From NCBI GenBank assembly GCA_046086305.1, contig JBJSXI010000044.1:20357-84356 (forward strand): 64,000 nucleotides of DNA. The letters run 5' to 3'. Below are positions 15,615 to 24,831 of the stretch, piece after piece (the first letter of the stretch is position 1; each line of letters opens with the position of its first letter). This stretch comes from UBA668 sp046086305. Lineage in GTDB: Bacteria > Actinomycetota > Acidimicrobiia > Acidimicrobiales > Ilumatobacteraceae. The position numbers and the translations under genes were made by a program. The notes below the pieces were generated by a model. That model saw nothing but the letters and a program-made list of their open reading frames with translations, was not told where the DNA came from and did no database searches.

Positions 15615-16922
15615 TCAGCCGGCGGGCGTGGGTGGCCGCTTCGGCGCTCGTGCGGCCGGGCGGGTCGGCCGCAGTGGCTTGGGCTGGGCGGCGGTCGAGG
15701 AGACCTCGATCCCGAACAGTGCGGCGATCTGGGGGAGCGCCGGGCCGAGACGCCGGACGGTGGCGACGAGCTCGTCACTCGATTGGGTCGGCGGTGCAGT
15801 GGCCTTGATCTGCTGACGCACCGGACTGAACGCCGCCGCCTCGAGCACGGCGACCCAGCGGTCGGCGAGCGCATCCGTGGTGAGATTCTCCGAGGCTGCC
15901 GCGGCGAGGCGAGCCGCGAGTTCGCTCGGGAAGCGAATCCCCGCCTTCGGGGGCTGCGACGACAACTTGAGTGCTCTGACCACACGACCGACACCGAGGG
16001 CGGCGTCGATGTCAGCGAGCCACAACTCGAGTTCGCGCTCCTGGCGAGTGGTCAGTGCTGCCTTCAGCGCGGCGGCGAGCTCACGGGTCGACTCATCGCG
16101 GGCGACCATCGGATCATCGGCGGCGACCACGACGCTGCGCAGATCGCGCAGGTCGAGCTGATCGACCTCGGCCAGTGCCGCATCAGCACGGTCGCGCCAC
16201 TCGGCGACCCGGAGGCCGGGCTGCAGATCTTCGGCCAACTTGAGCAGACCCTTCTCGTCGACCGTCGGTGCACCTTGCTCGCGAAGGGCTGCGTTCTGCG
16301 CCGCGATCGCCTGTCGAACGGCGGGAATGCCGCCCTGAAGGAGCGGCTCGGCGACGACGCGTTCGGCGGGGCCGAGCGCACCGAGCGCTGCGTCGCGGTG
16401 CACCCGCCCCGGACGGAGCCGCTTGGCCTTCGGACGCTGCGGCAACTCGGGGGGCGCCTCGAAGCGGGGACGGCGCTCGGGCCGCCGACCACGGTCGGGT
16501 CGCGGACTGCGATCGGTCCGTGCGCCGCGGTCACTTCGTCCGTCGGCGGGCCCCGCCGACGCATCGCGGCGTGGTCCACGGCGCTCACCGTCGCGACGCG
16601 GACCCCGACGATCGTCCGATCGCCGGTCACCTCGCTCGCGACGGGCGAGTTGCTGGGTGACGCCCTCGAAGGGCGCATCGTTCACCTTGAGCTCGAGCAG
16701 GTTCCCCTTGCCCTCACGCTCCTTGATCACCGCGACGGAGAGAATCGTGATGCCGTCGACGTCGTGGTCGGCCTCGGCTCGCAGGACCGCACCCACCGCC
16801 GCACCGGCGGGGACGAGGCTGCCGGCGACGACACCGCGGGGCTGCTGGGCCCCTGCCGCCCGCCACGTCCACGTGCCATCGGGGCGCGCACTGGTGAGCT
16901 CGATGTCGATCCGTCGGGACAT
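15615..16922 (-). CDS. Uncharacterised protein with N-terminal beta domain and Arg-rich linker
   Basis: Not recognised with confidence. 435 residues in three parts. Residues 1-70 look like a small beta barrel (RRIDIELTSARPDGTWTWRAAGAQQPRGVV, then VGAVLRAEADHDVDGITILSV). Residues about 85-165 are disordered and very rich in Arg/Asp/Gly/Pro, with repeated RRGPRRD and DRGRRP. The remaining 260 residues are helical with many Ala, Leu and Glu. That architecture suits an RNA-binding protein, but no catalytic motif is visible. TACCGT (16931-16936) sits 8 nt before the start ATG. Confidence 0.6.
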   Translation of the reverse strand: MSRRIDIELTSARPDGTWTWRAAGAQQPRGVVAGSLVPAGAAVGAVLRAEADHDVDGITILSVAVIKEREGKGNLLELKVNDAPFEGVTQQLARRERGDRRSDDRRGPRRDGERRGPRRDASAGPADGRSDRGARTDRSPRPDRGRRPERRPRFEAPPELPQRPKAKRLRPGRVHRDAALGALGPAERVVAEPLLQGGIPAVRQAIAAQNAALREQGAPTVDEKGLLKLAEDLQPGLRVAEWRDRADAALAEVDQLDLRDLRSVVVAADDPMVARDESTRELAAALKAALTTRQERELELWLADIDAALGVGRVVRALKLSSQPPKAGIRFPSELAARLAAAASENLTTDALADRWVAVLEAAAFSPVRQQIKATAPPTQSSDELVATVRRLGPALPQIAALFGIEVSSTAAQPKPLRPTRPAARAPKRPPTPAG

Positions 16923-16987
16923 GGGCGCCCACGGTATCGGTTCGGGGCACCTCGCTCCACCGCCGGGCAGGCCGGTACTGTGCGCGC

Positions 16988-17506
16988 ATGGGCATCTACG
17001 CGCTCGGGGAGCGGCATCCCGACATCCACCCGGACGCATATGTGCACCCCGAGGCGGTCATCATCGGCGATGTCTCGATCGGGCCGGAGAGCAGTATCTG
17101 GCCCGGAGCCGTGTTGCGAGGTGACGACGGGTTCATCCGGATCGGTGCCCGCACGAGTATCCAGGACAACGCGGTCATCCACACCACCCCACACACGCCG
17201 ACACTCGTCGGCGACGACTGCGTCGTCGGTCATCTGGTCCACCTCGAGGGATGCACGGTCGAGGACTGGTGCCTCATCGGCAATGCGAGTGTCGTGCTGC
17301 ACCGGGTCGTGGTGCGCTCGGGGGCGATCGTTGCGGCGAACGCCGTGGTGTTGAACGACACGGAGGTGCCCCCGAACGCCTTGGCGGTCGGTACGCCCGC
17401 CGCGATCAAGGCCGACCGGGCGCGACGCGCCGACATCGAACGCGGCGTCGAGGCCTACCGCCGTCGCGCCGCGACGTATCGGGGCCTGCTGCGCCGTCTC
17501 GACTGA
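16988..17506 (+). CDS. Gamma carbonic anhydrase family protein
   Basis: Left-handed beta-helix protein of 172 residues. Hexapeptide repeats run from about residue 15 to 140 (AVIIGDVSIGPESSIWPGAVLRGDDG). The three zinc His are in AVIHTT, CVVGHLVH and the following HLEGC segment. QDNAVIH and GHLVHLEGCTVEDWCLIG match the YrdA/PaaY branch, many members of which bind metal without proven carbonic anhydrase activity. TACTGT (16976-16981) 6 nt before the ATG suggests a leaderless transcript. It overlaps prmA by one base. Confidence 0.9.
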   Translation: MGIYALGERHPDIHPDAYVHPEAVIIGDVSIGPESSIWPGAVLRGDDGFIRIGARTSIQDNAVIHTTPHTPTLVGDDCVVGHLVHLEGCTVEDWCLIGNASVVLHRVVVRSGAIVAANAVVLNDTEVPPNALAVGTPAAIKADRARRADIERGVEAYRRRAATYRGLLRRLD

Positions 17507-18282
17507 TGCGCGCCCTCGTCGTCACCGTTGCGGCTCACGAGGTCGAGGTCGCCAGTGATGCGCTGTGGGCACTCGGCGTGATGGCCGTCGAGGAGCGACC
17601 GGGTCCGGACGGCTCGATCGAATTGTGGACGAGCCTCGACGGTGCCGACCCTGGCCCACTCGCCTGGCCGTGGCGAGAGGAGACGATCGACACCGCAGTT
17701 GCCGATACGTGGAAGGCATTCGCCCGCCCCACATTCGTGACACCGGATATCGCCATCGTGCCGACGTGGGTCGAGGCACCCCACGTCTCGACAGCGATTC
17801 GGATCGACCCTGCGGCAACCTTCGGGATGGGCGATCACCCGACGACGCTGCTCACCGCGCGCGCCCTACAGCGTGGACTGCATCCGGGTGAGTGTGTCCT
17901 CGACGTCGGCTGCGGCAGCGGTGTCCTCGCGATCCTCGCCGCCCGCTGCGGCGCGAGTGCGGTCAGCGCGATCGACATCTCACCCGCGGCGATCGCCGCC
18001 ACTGCGAGCAATGCCGCGATCAACGGCGTCGTCATCGACGCATCGACCACGCCGCTCGCGGAGGTGGCCGGTGTCTACGACCTCGTGGTGGCCAACATCC
18101 TCGCGCCGGTGCTGCTCGACCTCGCCCACGACCTGCGCCGGGTGACCGGCCGACGGCTCATCCTGAGCGGACTCCTGGCGACCCGATACGAGCACGTGGT
18201 CGCTGCGCTCGCGCCGATGGTCGTCGACCAGGTCGACGAGCTCGACGGGTGGGTCGCCGTCAGCGTCTCCGCAGCACCGTGA
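17506..18282 (+). CDS. prmA: Ribosomal protein L11 methyltransferase
   Basis: SAM-dependent methyltransferase of 258 residues. The PrmA-type segment FGMGDHPTTLLTARAL precedes the SAM loop VLDVGCGSGVLAILAARCGA. AIDISPAAIAATASNAAINGV and LVVANILAPVLLDL (family NPxY position is NILA) match PrmA. The N-terminal half is a shortened substrate-recognition domain. It converges on, and overlaps by 23 bp, the FAD-dependent oxidoreductase gene on the opposite strand. Confidence 0.87.
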   Translation: MRALVVTVAAHEVEVASDALWALGVMAVEERPGPDGSIELWTSLDGADPGPLAWPWREETIDTAVADTWKAFARPTFVTPDIAIVPTWVEAPHVSTAIRIDPAATFGMGDHPTTLLTARALQRGLHPGECVLDVGCGSGVLAILAARCGASAVSAIDISPAAIAATASNAAINGVVIDASTTPLAEVAGVYDLVVANILAPVLLDLAHDLRRVTGRRLILSGLLATRYEHVVAALAPMVVDQVDELDGWVAVSVSAAP

Positions 18283-19819
18283 GCGCCGCATTGCGGCCAC
18301 TCGCGCCCCATACCCCTGCGCCGGGGAACGTCGCCGCTCCGGTGAGGTAGAGGCCGTCCACCGCCGTCTCGTAGCGCGTCAGCTCGGGATGGGTCGGGCG
18401 CAGCACCGCGAGAGGTCCACCAGCGAAACTCGTCGCATGACCATGGGGGAGGCGGAACTCTCGCTCGTAGGTGTCGGGGGTGACGGCCCGCCACTCCACG
18501 ATCGTCTCGGCGAACGGGCCGTCGACGAGCGTGCCGTACAGGTCGAGCCAGCGGGCTGGCTCGGTGCTGCCGGCCCATCCGCCGCGGAGTCCGTACGGGG
18601 TGAAGAGGGCTTCGAGACTGAACACGTGACGACCCTCTGGCGCAACCGATGGATCGTCGATCGTCGGCGTGTTGGCGAGGAACGCCGGCCGGGGGAGCAC
18701 CTGTCCGGCACCCATCAACTCGAATCCACGATGCATGTCGGCGATCGACGGGGCGACGACGTGGGTGGCTGCGACGGCCTCGGGCAACCCACCCTCGACC
18801 GCCGCCCGACACCGAGGCGCAGCAGTCAGCACGGCATCGAGTTTCGATTCGTAGCCGTCGCTGTGCGGCACGGTCTGCCATCTGCGCACGAGCCGAGCCG
18901 CACGGTCGGGGGGTGAGGTGAGCCAGCGGAGGAACGTGTCGTGCGGATTACACGCGCTCACCACGACATCGGCGGTGATCTCGGTCCCGTCCGCGAGCAC
19001 GACCCCTCTCACTCCGTCGCCCTCACAGGTGATCGCACTGACCGACGTCCCCGTGTACACCTGACCGCCGGCCCGCTCGAAGGCCAGTAGCAGGGTCCGT
19101 GGCACCTCGCCGCTCCCACCGATCGGCCGGCCGACCGTGGCGGCATGACGGAATGCGTAGGTCAGCGCCCCGAGACCGGTGCCGGGGAACTCCGGTGAGA
19201 CACCCCAGACCATCGGTCCGACGACCAGACCCGGTGACTGGAGCGCATCGGCCGAGAAGTACGAGCGCATGATCTCCGCTGCACTGCGCCGACTCCACCG
19301 CAGGAGCGTCGCGGCACCGCGACCGCGCGTACTCGCGATCCGTCGCAGGAGACCGCCGACACTCGGGACCTCGTTCGCCGCATCGAGGACCAGACGAACT
19401 GCCGGCAGGGCGTCCTCGAGATAGCGGCGGTAGGCAGGGACCTCGGCGGGATAGGACCGGGCGATCGACGCAATGGTCTCCTCGACCGAATGATGGATCG
19501 CCCATGCCGGTCCGCCCGACCACACCATGTTCACCTGCGAGGGAGCAACGTCGTGATAGCGCAGCCCCAGGTCGGCGAGCCCCAACTCGTCGGCGATGGG
19601 GGTCGAGCGGAACGTCAGGTGATCGCAGTTGCAGATGTTCACCGTCGCGCCGGCGAACGTCTCGCTGCCCGCAGTGCCACCCACGACGTCTCGCGCCTCG
19701 ATGAGCAGCGTCCGCAGGCCCGCCCGGGCGAGATAGGCGGCACAGACGAGGCCGTTGTGACCCGCACCGATGACGATCGCATCACGGTCGCGGGATCCCA
19801 CGGCGACATTCTGCACCAC
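18260..19819 (-). CDS. FAD-dependent oxidoreductase, phytoene desaturase/PYROXD2-like
   Basis: A 519-residue flavoprotein. The N-terminal dinucleotide-binding motif is IVIGAGHNGLVCAAYLARAGLRTLLIE and RDVVGGTAGSE follows. The C-terminal FAD motif is LYLTGAATFPGAGVWGASGRNAAL. This is the CrtI/PYROXD2 superfamily, which includes carotenoid desaturases and uncharacterised oxidoreductases. The lack of carotenoid genes nearby argues against a simple crtI. GTG codons at 19819, 19816 and 19801 can all open the frame; no promoter element decides between them. Confidence 0.8.
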   Translation of the reverse strand: MVQNVAVGSRDRDAIVIGAGHNGLVCAAYLARAGLRTLLIEARDVVGGTAGSETFAGATVNICNCDHLTFRSTPIADELGLADLGLRYHDVAPSQVNMVWSGGPAWAIHHSVEETIASIARSYPAEVPAYRRYLEDALPAVRLVLDAANEVPSVGGLLRRIASTRGRGAATLLRWSRRSAAEIMRSYFSADALQSPGLVVGPMVWGVSPEFPGTGLGALTYAFRHAATVGRPIGGSGEVPRTLLLAFERAGGQVYTGTSVSAITCEGDGVRGVVLADGTEITADVVVSACNPHDTFLRWLTSPPDRAARLVRRWQTVPHSDGYESKLDAVLTAAPRCRAAVEGGLPEAVAATHVVAPSIADMHRGFELMGAGQVLPRPAFLANTPTIDDPSVAPEGRHVFSLEALFTPYGLRGGWAGSTEPARWLDLYGTLVDGPFAETIVEWRAVTPDTYEREFRLPHGHATSFAGGPLAVLRPTHPELTRYETAVDGLYLTGAATFPGAGVWGASGRNAALTVLRRR

Positions 19820-19844
19820 CGATGCGTCTGCGGCGCCACAGGGC

Positions 19845-19850
19845 TATCGT
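19845..19850 (+). promoter_or_regulatory. -10 element of the creatininase-family gene
   Basis: TATCGT is followed by 6 nt and the GTG at 19857. It also discounts a longer reading from 19770, which would begin inside the divergent oxidoreductase gene. Confidence 0.5.
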
Positions 19851-19856
19851 GCGGCC

Positions 19857-20630
19857 GTGTCCCGGTTCATCCCCGACCTGTCGGCCCCTCGCCTCGCCGA
19901 ATTGATCGGCCCTCGGAGCATCATCGTCCAGCCGCTCGGCGCGATCGAACAGCACGGCCCACATCTCCCACTCAGCACCGACAGCGTCATCGCGTCGGCC
20001 GTGGCTCGCGCAGCGGTGGATCGCGTGGGGGACGAGTTCGACGTCTGGCTGCTCCCGACCCTCGACTACACCAAGAGCAACGAACATGCCTGGTCGCCGG
20101 GCACCGTGTGGCTCTCGGCGACGACCTTGCTCCTAGTCCTCGACGATCTCGGACGGTGCATCGCGTTGACCGGGGCGCAACGGTTGGTGTTCCTGAACGG
20201 ACACGGCGGCAACAGTTCACTCGGCAGCGTGGCAAATCGCGACCTGCGGCTCGCCCACGGTCTGATGACCTTCCTCGCCCATCCCGGGGTGCCGCCCGAC
20301 CAGGGCGGCGAGTCGGCGGCGAACGAACTGGGGATGGGTGTCCACGGCGGTCACGACGAGACCTCGCTGATGCTCCACCTGGTCCCTCATCTCGTCGACA
20401 TGGCGAAGGCCGAGCGCCGTGTTCCCGAGGGGCTGGCCGACAACACCTATGTGCGCTTCGGTGGTCAGGTCAGCTTCGGCTGGCTGAGCAACGACTTCCA
20501 TCCGGATGGGTACATCGGCGATCCGACCGGAGCCAACGCCGACCACGGCAGTCGGCTCTTCGAGGGAGCCGTCAGCGCGTTCTGCGCGGCACTCGGGGAG
20601 ATCGCCCGATTCGACTTCGGGCGATCATGA
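19857..20630 (+). CDS. Creatininase family protein
   Basis: Metal-dependent cyclic-amide hydrolase fold of 257 residues. The ligands are in AIEQHGPHLPLSTDS (Glu, His, Asp), NGHGGNSS and HGGHDETSLML. Family members act on creatinine, mycofactocin peptide (MftE) or formamidopyrimidines. No mycofactocin genes are nearby. The gene overlaps an N-carbamoyl/allantoate-type hydrolase by 4 bp, so a two-step ring-opening and amide-cleaving route is plausible; the substrate is unknown. Confidence 0.88.
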   Translation: MSRFIPDLSAPRLAELIGPRSIIVQPLGAIEQHGPHLPLSTDSVIASAVARAAVDRVGDEFDVWLLPTLDYTKSNEHAWSPGTVWLSATTLLLVLDDLGRCIALTGAQRLVFLNGHGGNSSLGSVANRDLRLAHGLMTFLAHPGVPPDQGGESAANELGMGVHGGHDETSLMLHLVPHLVDMAKAERRVPEGLADNTYVRFGGQVSFGWLSNDFHPDGYIGDPTGANADHGSRLFEGAVSAFCAALGEIARFDFGRS

Positions 20631-21904
20631 GCACGGCGCCCTCCTCGACGCACGACCTCCGGGTTGACATCGATCGCCTGTGGCGTCGCATCGAGCAACT
20701 CGGCGAGATCGGCGCCGTGATCGGTCCGAACGGCGAGCGCGGCAACGCCCGGCTCGCCCTCACCGACGCCGACCGGGACGGGCGCGACCTCGTCGTCGCC
20801 TGGATGCGCGACCTCGACCTGACGGTGACGATCGATGCGATCGGCAACGTCATCGGCACGATGGCGGGACTCGACACGACCGCTGCGCCCGTGATGATCG
20901 GCTCACACATCGACACCGTGCGGACCGGCGGTCGCTTCGACGGCAACCTCGGTGTGCTCGCCGGCCTCGAGATCGTCGAGGTCCTCCGGTCGGCCGGGAT
21001 GACACCTCGCCGACCCCTCAGCGTGGCGTTCTTCACCAACGAGGAGGGGGCACGTTTCGCCCCCGACATGCTCGGCAGTCTCGTGCATGTCGGCGGCATG
21101 CCGCTCGAGGAGGCCCTCGACGTCCGCGCAACAGATGACGGGGCGCGACTCGGCGAGGAATTGTCGAGGATCGGCTATGCGGGACCGATGCCGTGCCCGA
21201 CGGCGGGTGCGCCCCACCGGTTCTTCGAGCTGCACATCGAACAGGGTCCGGTTCTCGAGGATGAAGGCATCACGATCGGGGTCGTCACCGGCGTCCAGGG
21301 CATCTCGTGGACCGAGCTGACGATCACCGGTCAGTCCGCCCATGCCGGCACCACCCCGATGCGCCTGCGCCACGACCCCGGACTGGTCGCCTCGTCCATC
21401 GCCGTCGGTGTCCGGAACATCGCTGCGGACATGGGCGGCACCCAAGTGGCCACGGTCGGTCGACTCGAGTTCCACCCGAACCTGGTCAACGTGGTGCCCG
21501 CACGGGTCGTGATGACGGTTGATCTCCGCAACACCGATGAGATGCTCCTGCGCTCGGCGGAGCGCCAGTTCCAGACACTGTGCGACGAGACTGCGCGCGC
21601 CGAGGGTGTGACGATCGAGCGGCGAACCCTTGCGCGGTTCGAACCGGTCGACTTCGACCCGGCGATGATCGACCTCGTGGAGGCAACCGCGCGCCGACTC
21701 GGATACTCGACCCGCAGGATGCCGAGCGGCGCAGGTCACGATGCGCAGATGCTCGCCCGGATCTGCCCGACCGCCATGGTGTTCGTGCCCAGTGTCGATG
21801 GCCTGTCGCACAATCTGGCCGAGTACACCACTCCCGCCGACATCGCTGCAGGAGCCGATGTGCTTCTGCAGGTCGTGGTCGACCAACTCGACAACGTGTC
21901 CTGA
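20627..21904 (+). CDS. M20 family Zn-dependent hydrolase (N-carbamoyl-L-amino acid hydrolase / allantoate amidohydrolase type)
   Basis: A 425-residue hydrolase. The N-terminal part has IGSHIDTVRTGGRFDGNLGVL (His and Asp ligands), FFTNEEGARFAPDMLGS (catalytic Glu), and ELHIEQGPVLE, the hallmark of the carbamoylase/allantoate/ureidoglycolate subgroup. A lid domain carries GQSAHAGTTPM and the end has SGAGHDAQML plus VPSVDGLSHNLAEYT. Specificity cannot be decided by eye. It is coupled to the creatininase-family gene and ends at a strong inverted repeat. Confidence 0.9.
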   Translation: MSTAPSSTHDLRVDIDRLWRRIEQLGEIGAVIGPNGERGNARLALTDADRDGRDLVVAWMRDLDLTVTIDAIGNVIGTMAGLDTTAAPVMIGSHIDTVRTGGRFDGNLGVLAGLEIVEVLRSAGMTPRRPLSVAFFTNEEGARFAPDMLGSLVHVGGMPLEEALDVRATDDGARLGEELSRIGYAGPMPCPTAGAPHRFFELHIEQGPVLEDEGITIGVVTGVQGISWTELTITGQSAHAGTTPMRLRHDPGLVASSIAVGVRNIAADMGGTQVATVGRLEFHPNLVNVVPARVVMTVDLRNTDEMLLRSAERQFQTLCDETARAEGVTIERRTLARFEPVDFDPAMIDLVEATARRLGYSTRRMPSGAGHDAQMLARICPTAMVFVPSVDGLSHNLAEYTTPADIAAGADVLLQVVVDQLDNVS

Positions 21905-21909
21905 ACGCG

Positions 21910-21942
21910 CCACGGGGGCCGGCTCGACGCCGACCCCCGTGG
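21910..21942. terminator. Bidirectional terminator-like hairpin between convergent genes
   Basis: A perfect 9-bp outer stem (CCACGGGGG at 21910-21918, CCCCCGTGG at 21934-21942) encloses an inner CGGC/GCCG stem around TCGAC. It lies between the convergent hydrolase and substrate-binding-protein genes. There is no long T-run, as is common for actinobacterial terminators. Confidence 0.7.
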
Positions 21943-21964
21943 GTATGTCAGATGCTCGATCGGC

Positions 21965-23077
21965 TCAGCGGCCGGGAGCGTCCTTGCAGTACGTGTTGTC
22001 GTAGGTCGTGGTCACGTCGTCGGTGACGGTCGTGCCCTGTGCCTCGAAGATCGGCTTGAGCAGGTCGTACATCGCCTGCACCTTGCCCGGATCGAGGGTG
22101 CAATACGTGCCGTCGGGGCTGTTGTCGCCAATGCCCTTCTCGTCGAGCAACTTCAGACCGGCCTCGTTCAGTCCCTCGCTGAGGAACCAGAACCCGTCGT
22201 AGGTCTCGTTGATCTCGATCATCTTGTCGGTGACCGGCGTGGGTTCGTTGAAGAAGTCGACCCATGCCTGCTGCATCTTCGGGACGAGCAGCTTGAGGCA
22301 ATCGTCGAGCTCCTCAGCCTTGTCGCGCATCATGGTGATCGCTGCCGGGTAGTTGTCGAAGCCGAGTTCCTTGACCGTGAAGAAGGACACGTCGGCCGGA
22401 GCCCCGTCCTTCCAAGCGATCTCGTTCTCGTACTTGTACACCTCGTTGGTGGCGAATCCCTGCTGGATGACCGAACCGCCATCGGCGACCCACTTCGCAT
22501 CGGACCCGTCGTAGCTCGGGTTGCTCTGCTCGGCGGTCATGTACCCCTTGCCGATCATGTAGTCGATGTACGACACACCCGGGAAGTGGAGCACCGTGGC
22601 GCCCGTGCCGGCGATGTCCTCGGGCTTCTGGATGTCGTACTGGGTCGGGTCCCACATCACCATCTGCGGATCCTGATCGAGGGTCTTGGCAATGGCGACC
22701 ATGTCGATGGCGCCCGAGTCCTTGATGACATCCGCGATACCGATGTAGGCCATGTCGGCCTCACCGTCGAGGAGCACGGCACTGTTCTGCTTGTCGAAGT
22801 TGACCGTCTTGATCTCGATCTCCTTCAGACCGCCGACGGCGTACTGCTCCTGCACAGTACCCGAGTACGACTGGCTCTCCTTGCTCGCGGTGCCGTTCGG
22901 ACCGATGAGCTGGTAGGTGCCGCCGTGCTCGAGCTCGGGATACCAGTCGGTCTGGATGACCAACTTCTCGGGGCAGACGTCGCCACTCGACGAACCGTCG
23001 GAATCGTCGCCGCAGGCGACGCCGAGGGCTCCGAACGAGAGCAGCGCGACGAACGCCGCTGTCTTCCTTGCTGTCAT
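21965..23077 (-). CDS. ABC transporter substrate-binding lipoprotein (NMT1/THI5-like)
   Basis: A 370-residue extracytoplasmic solute receptor. Signal peptide with lipobox ALGVAC (Cys about residue 26), followed by an acidic-Ser linker. The mature part opens with VIQTDWYPELEHGG, a signature of NMT1/THI5-like receptors that bind pyrimidine-like, nitrate/sulfonate-like or flavin-like solutes. DMAYIGIADVI is the usual second-lobe marker. ATG start at 23077 has a GGGGAGG ribosome site (23084-23090 on the complementary strand). It closes a receptor-permease-ATPase operon. Confidence 0.88.
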   Translation of the reverse strand: MTARKTAAFVALLSFGALGVACGDDSDGSSSGDVCPEKLVIQTDWYPELEHGGTYQLIGPNGTASKESQSYSGTVQEQYAVGGLKEIEIKTVNFDKQNSAVLLDGEADMAYIGIADVIKDSGAIDMVAIAKTLDQDPQMVMWDPTQYDIQKPEDIAGTGATVLHFPGVSYIDYMIGKGYMTAEQSNPSYDGSDAKWVADGGSVIQQGFATNEVYKYENEIAWKDGAPADVSFFTVKELGFDNYPAAITMMRDKAEELDDCLKLLVPKMQQAWVDFFNEPTPVTDKMIEINETYDGFWFLSEGLNEAGLKLLDEKGIGDNSPDGTYCTLDPGKVQAMYDLLKPIFEAQGTTVTDDVTTTYDNTYCKDAPGR

Positions 23078-23103
23078 GTGTTTCCTCCCCTGGTTGGTGT
23101 GGC

Positions 23104-24006
23104 TCACGACCGGCGCCGAGCGGATTCGTGCCAGTTGCGAATGGCGCGGGTGGTGACCCACCCGACGATCAGGAACATCACGACGCCGAACAACGAGGCC
23201 GTGATCGTGCCGGCGAACATCTCTGGCCGGTTGGCTGCCCGCTGCTGCTTGTTGCGGATGTAGAAGCCGATGCCCTTGTCGCCTCGGGCGAAGAAGAAGT
23301 CGGCGACGATCGAGCCGATCACCGCACCGCCAGAGGCGATCCGTACACCGGTCATCATCGCCGGGAGCGCACTCGGCAGCTCGAGTTTGCGCAGTCGGGT
23401 CCATCGGCTGACCCTGCTGAGGGTGAACAGGTCGTGGTGCAGTTGATCGGTCGACTGCAGCCCGAACAGGGTGTTCGTGATGACGGGGAAGATCGCGATG
23501 AGCACAGTGACCACGAGCCGCACACCCAACTCCTCACCGAACAGCTGGGTGAGCAGTGGCGTGATGGCGAGGATGGGGATCGTCTGGAGGACGACGGCGT
23601 ATGGGAAAAACGCCCGCTCGAGACCCTTCGAGAGGTTCATCACCACGGCGAAGGCCGTGCCGAGGACAATGGCGATGATCAACCCGAGCAGGGTCACCTT
23701 CACCGTCGGCCACATGTAGCCGAGGATCGGGCGGAGGCCATTGGTGGCATCCCATAACGGCATGAAGCCTTCGGAGACGACCTCGTGGGGGAAGGGCAGG
23801 GCGTTTCGTCGCCGCGCGGCATTGTCGTAGTTCAGCCAGCTGTAGAGGTACCAGACGCCCAAGAAGGCGAGGAACGTCACGAACGGGGGCCACATCCGCA
23901 TGATCCACGAGGGCTCACGCTCGTCGTTGACTATCGCCGGCGGCGGTTCATCGATATCGGCCGAGGGATCGGCGGCGAGCGTGGTGATGTCGTGCAGTGC
24001 CGTCAT
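23104..24006 (-). CDS. ABC transporter permease (BPD type)
   Basis: A 300-residue membrane subunit. About six hydrophobic spans are seen, beginning at FVTFLAFLGVWYLYSWL. The cytoplasmic coupling loop (EAA-like) is in HHDLFTLSRVSRWTRLRKLELPSALPAMMTGVRIASGGAVIGSIVADFF, which resembles SsuC/TauC/ThiX permeases. The start ATG overlaps the ATPase stop by 4 bp, and the receptor gene follows after 26 bp. Confidence 0.9.
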   Translation of the reverse strand: MTALHDITTLAADPSADIDEPPPAIVNDEREPSWIMRMWPPFVTFLAFLGVWYLYSWLNYDNAARRRNALPFPHEVVSEGFMPLWDATNGLRPILGYMWPTVKVTLLGLIIAIVLGTAFAVVMNLSKGLERAFFPYAVVLQTIPILAITPLLTQLFGEELGVRLVVTVLIAIFPVITNTLFGLQSTDQLHHDLFTLSRVSRWTRLRKLELPSALPAMMTGVRIASGGAVIGSIVADFFFARGDKGIGFYIRNKQQRAANRPEMFAGTITASLFGVVMFLIVGWVTTRAIRNWHESARRRS

Positions 24007-24755
24007 GCGTGCGCATCCTTGAGGTCGGCGCTGACCCGGCCGCACAGTTCGGCGAACTCGGCGTCGTAGCGCAGATCGTGTGGTCGGGGAAAGGCGAAGG
24101 GGACGTTGTAGTCGCCGACGATCCGGCCGGGTCGTGCCGACATGACGAGCACGCGCGTCGACAAGAAGACGGCCTCTTGGATGCTGTGGGTGATGAACAG
24201 ACCGGCGAATCGTTCGATCTGGAACAGATTGATCAACTCGGTGTTCAGTCGCTCACGAGTGATCTCGTCGAGTGCGCCGAATGGCTCGTCGAAGAGGAAG
24301 ACCTTCGGTCGCAGCACCAGTGACCGGGCGAGCGAACACCGCATTCGCATGCCACCCGACAACTGCTTGGGGTACTTGTCCTCATGGCCGACGAGATTGA
24401 CGAGTTGGATCGCCTTGTCGGCCTCGGCGGCTCGGGTGACCTTGTCGACCCCCTGTAACTCTGCGTTCAGTTCGACGTTGCGGCGCACCGTGCGCCATGG
24501 CAGCAATGTCGGATCCTGGAACACGTAGCCGATGCTCGACCGGTCGACCTCGCACGTGCCTGCCGTATGCGGCTGCAAGCCCGAGGCGATGCGCAACAAC
24601 GTGCTCTTGCCGCACCCCGATGGCCCGACCACGCTGACGAACTCGCCGGAACGCACGTCGAAGGACACATCGTCGACAGCGTGGGTGCCGTCGGGGAAGA
24701 CCATCGACACATTGCGGAACCGCAGCGCCGGTGCGCCCGTGGACGGCGTGGACAT
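24003..24755 (-). CDS. ABC transporter ATP-binding protein
   Basis: A 250-residue ATPase. Walker A GPSGCGKST, Q-loop YVFQDPTLLPW, signature LSGGMRMRCSLARSL, Walker B FLFDEPFGALDE and switch His in FITHSIQEA are all present. This is the SsuB/TauB/ThiZ subgroup of nitrate/sulfonate/pyrimidine importers. Start ATG has a TACGGT element 6 nt upstream (24762-24767), so the transporter has its own leaderless promoter, 76 bp from ribA. Confidence 0.92.
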   Translation of the reverse strand: MSTPSTGAPALRFRNVSMVFPDGTHAVDDVSFDVRSGEFVSVVGPSGCGKSTLLRIASGLQPHTAGTCEVDRSSIGYVFQDPTLLPWRTVRRNVELNAELQGVDKVTRAAEADKAIQLVNLVGHEDKYPKQLSGGMRMRCSLARSLVLRPKVFLFDEPFGALDEITRERLNTELINLFQIERFAGLFITHSIQEAVFLSTRVLVMSARPGRIVGDYNVPFAFPRPHDLRYDAEFAELCGRVSADLKDAHA

Positions 24756-24831
24756 GTCAACACCGTACTCGCGCCCGCAGACTGGCCCGGACGACCCCGT
24801 ACGGAAAGTCAATCCACGGGACGAAACGACC

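Noticed and set aside
24756..24831. FMN or TPP riboswitch between ribA and the ABC transporter
   Set aside because: The 76-bp gap is too short for either aptamer and lacks their conserved segments. Only a -10 element is seen.
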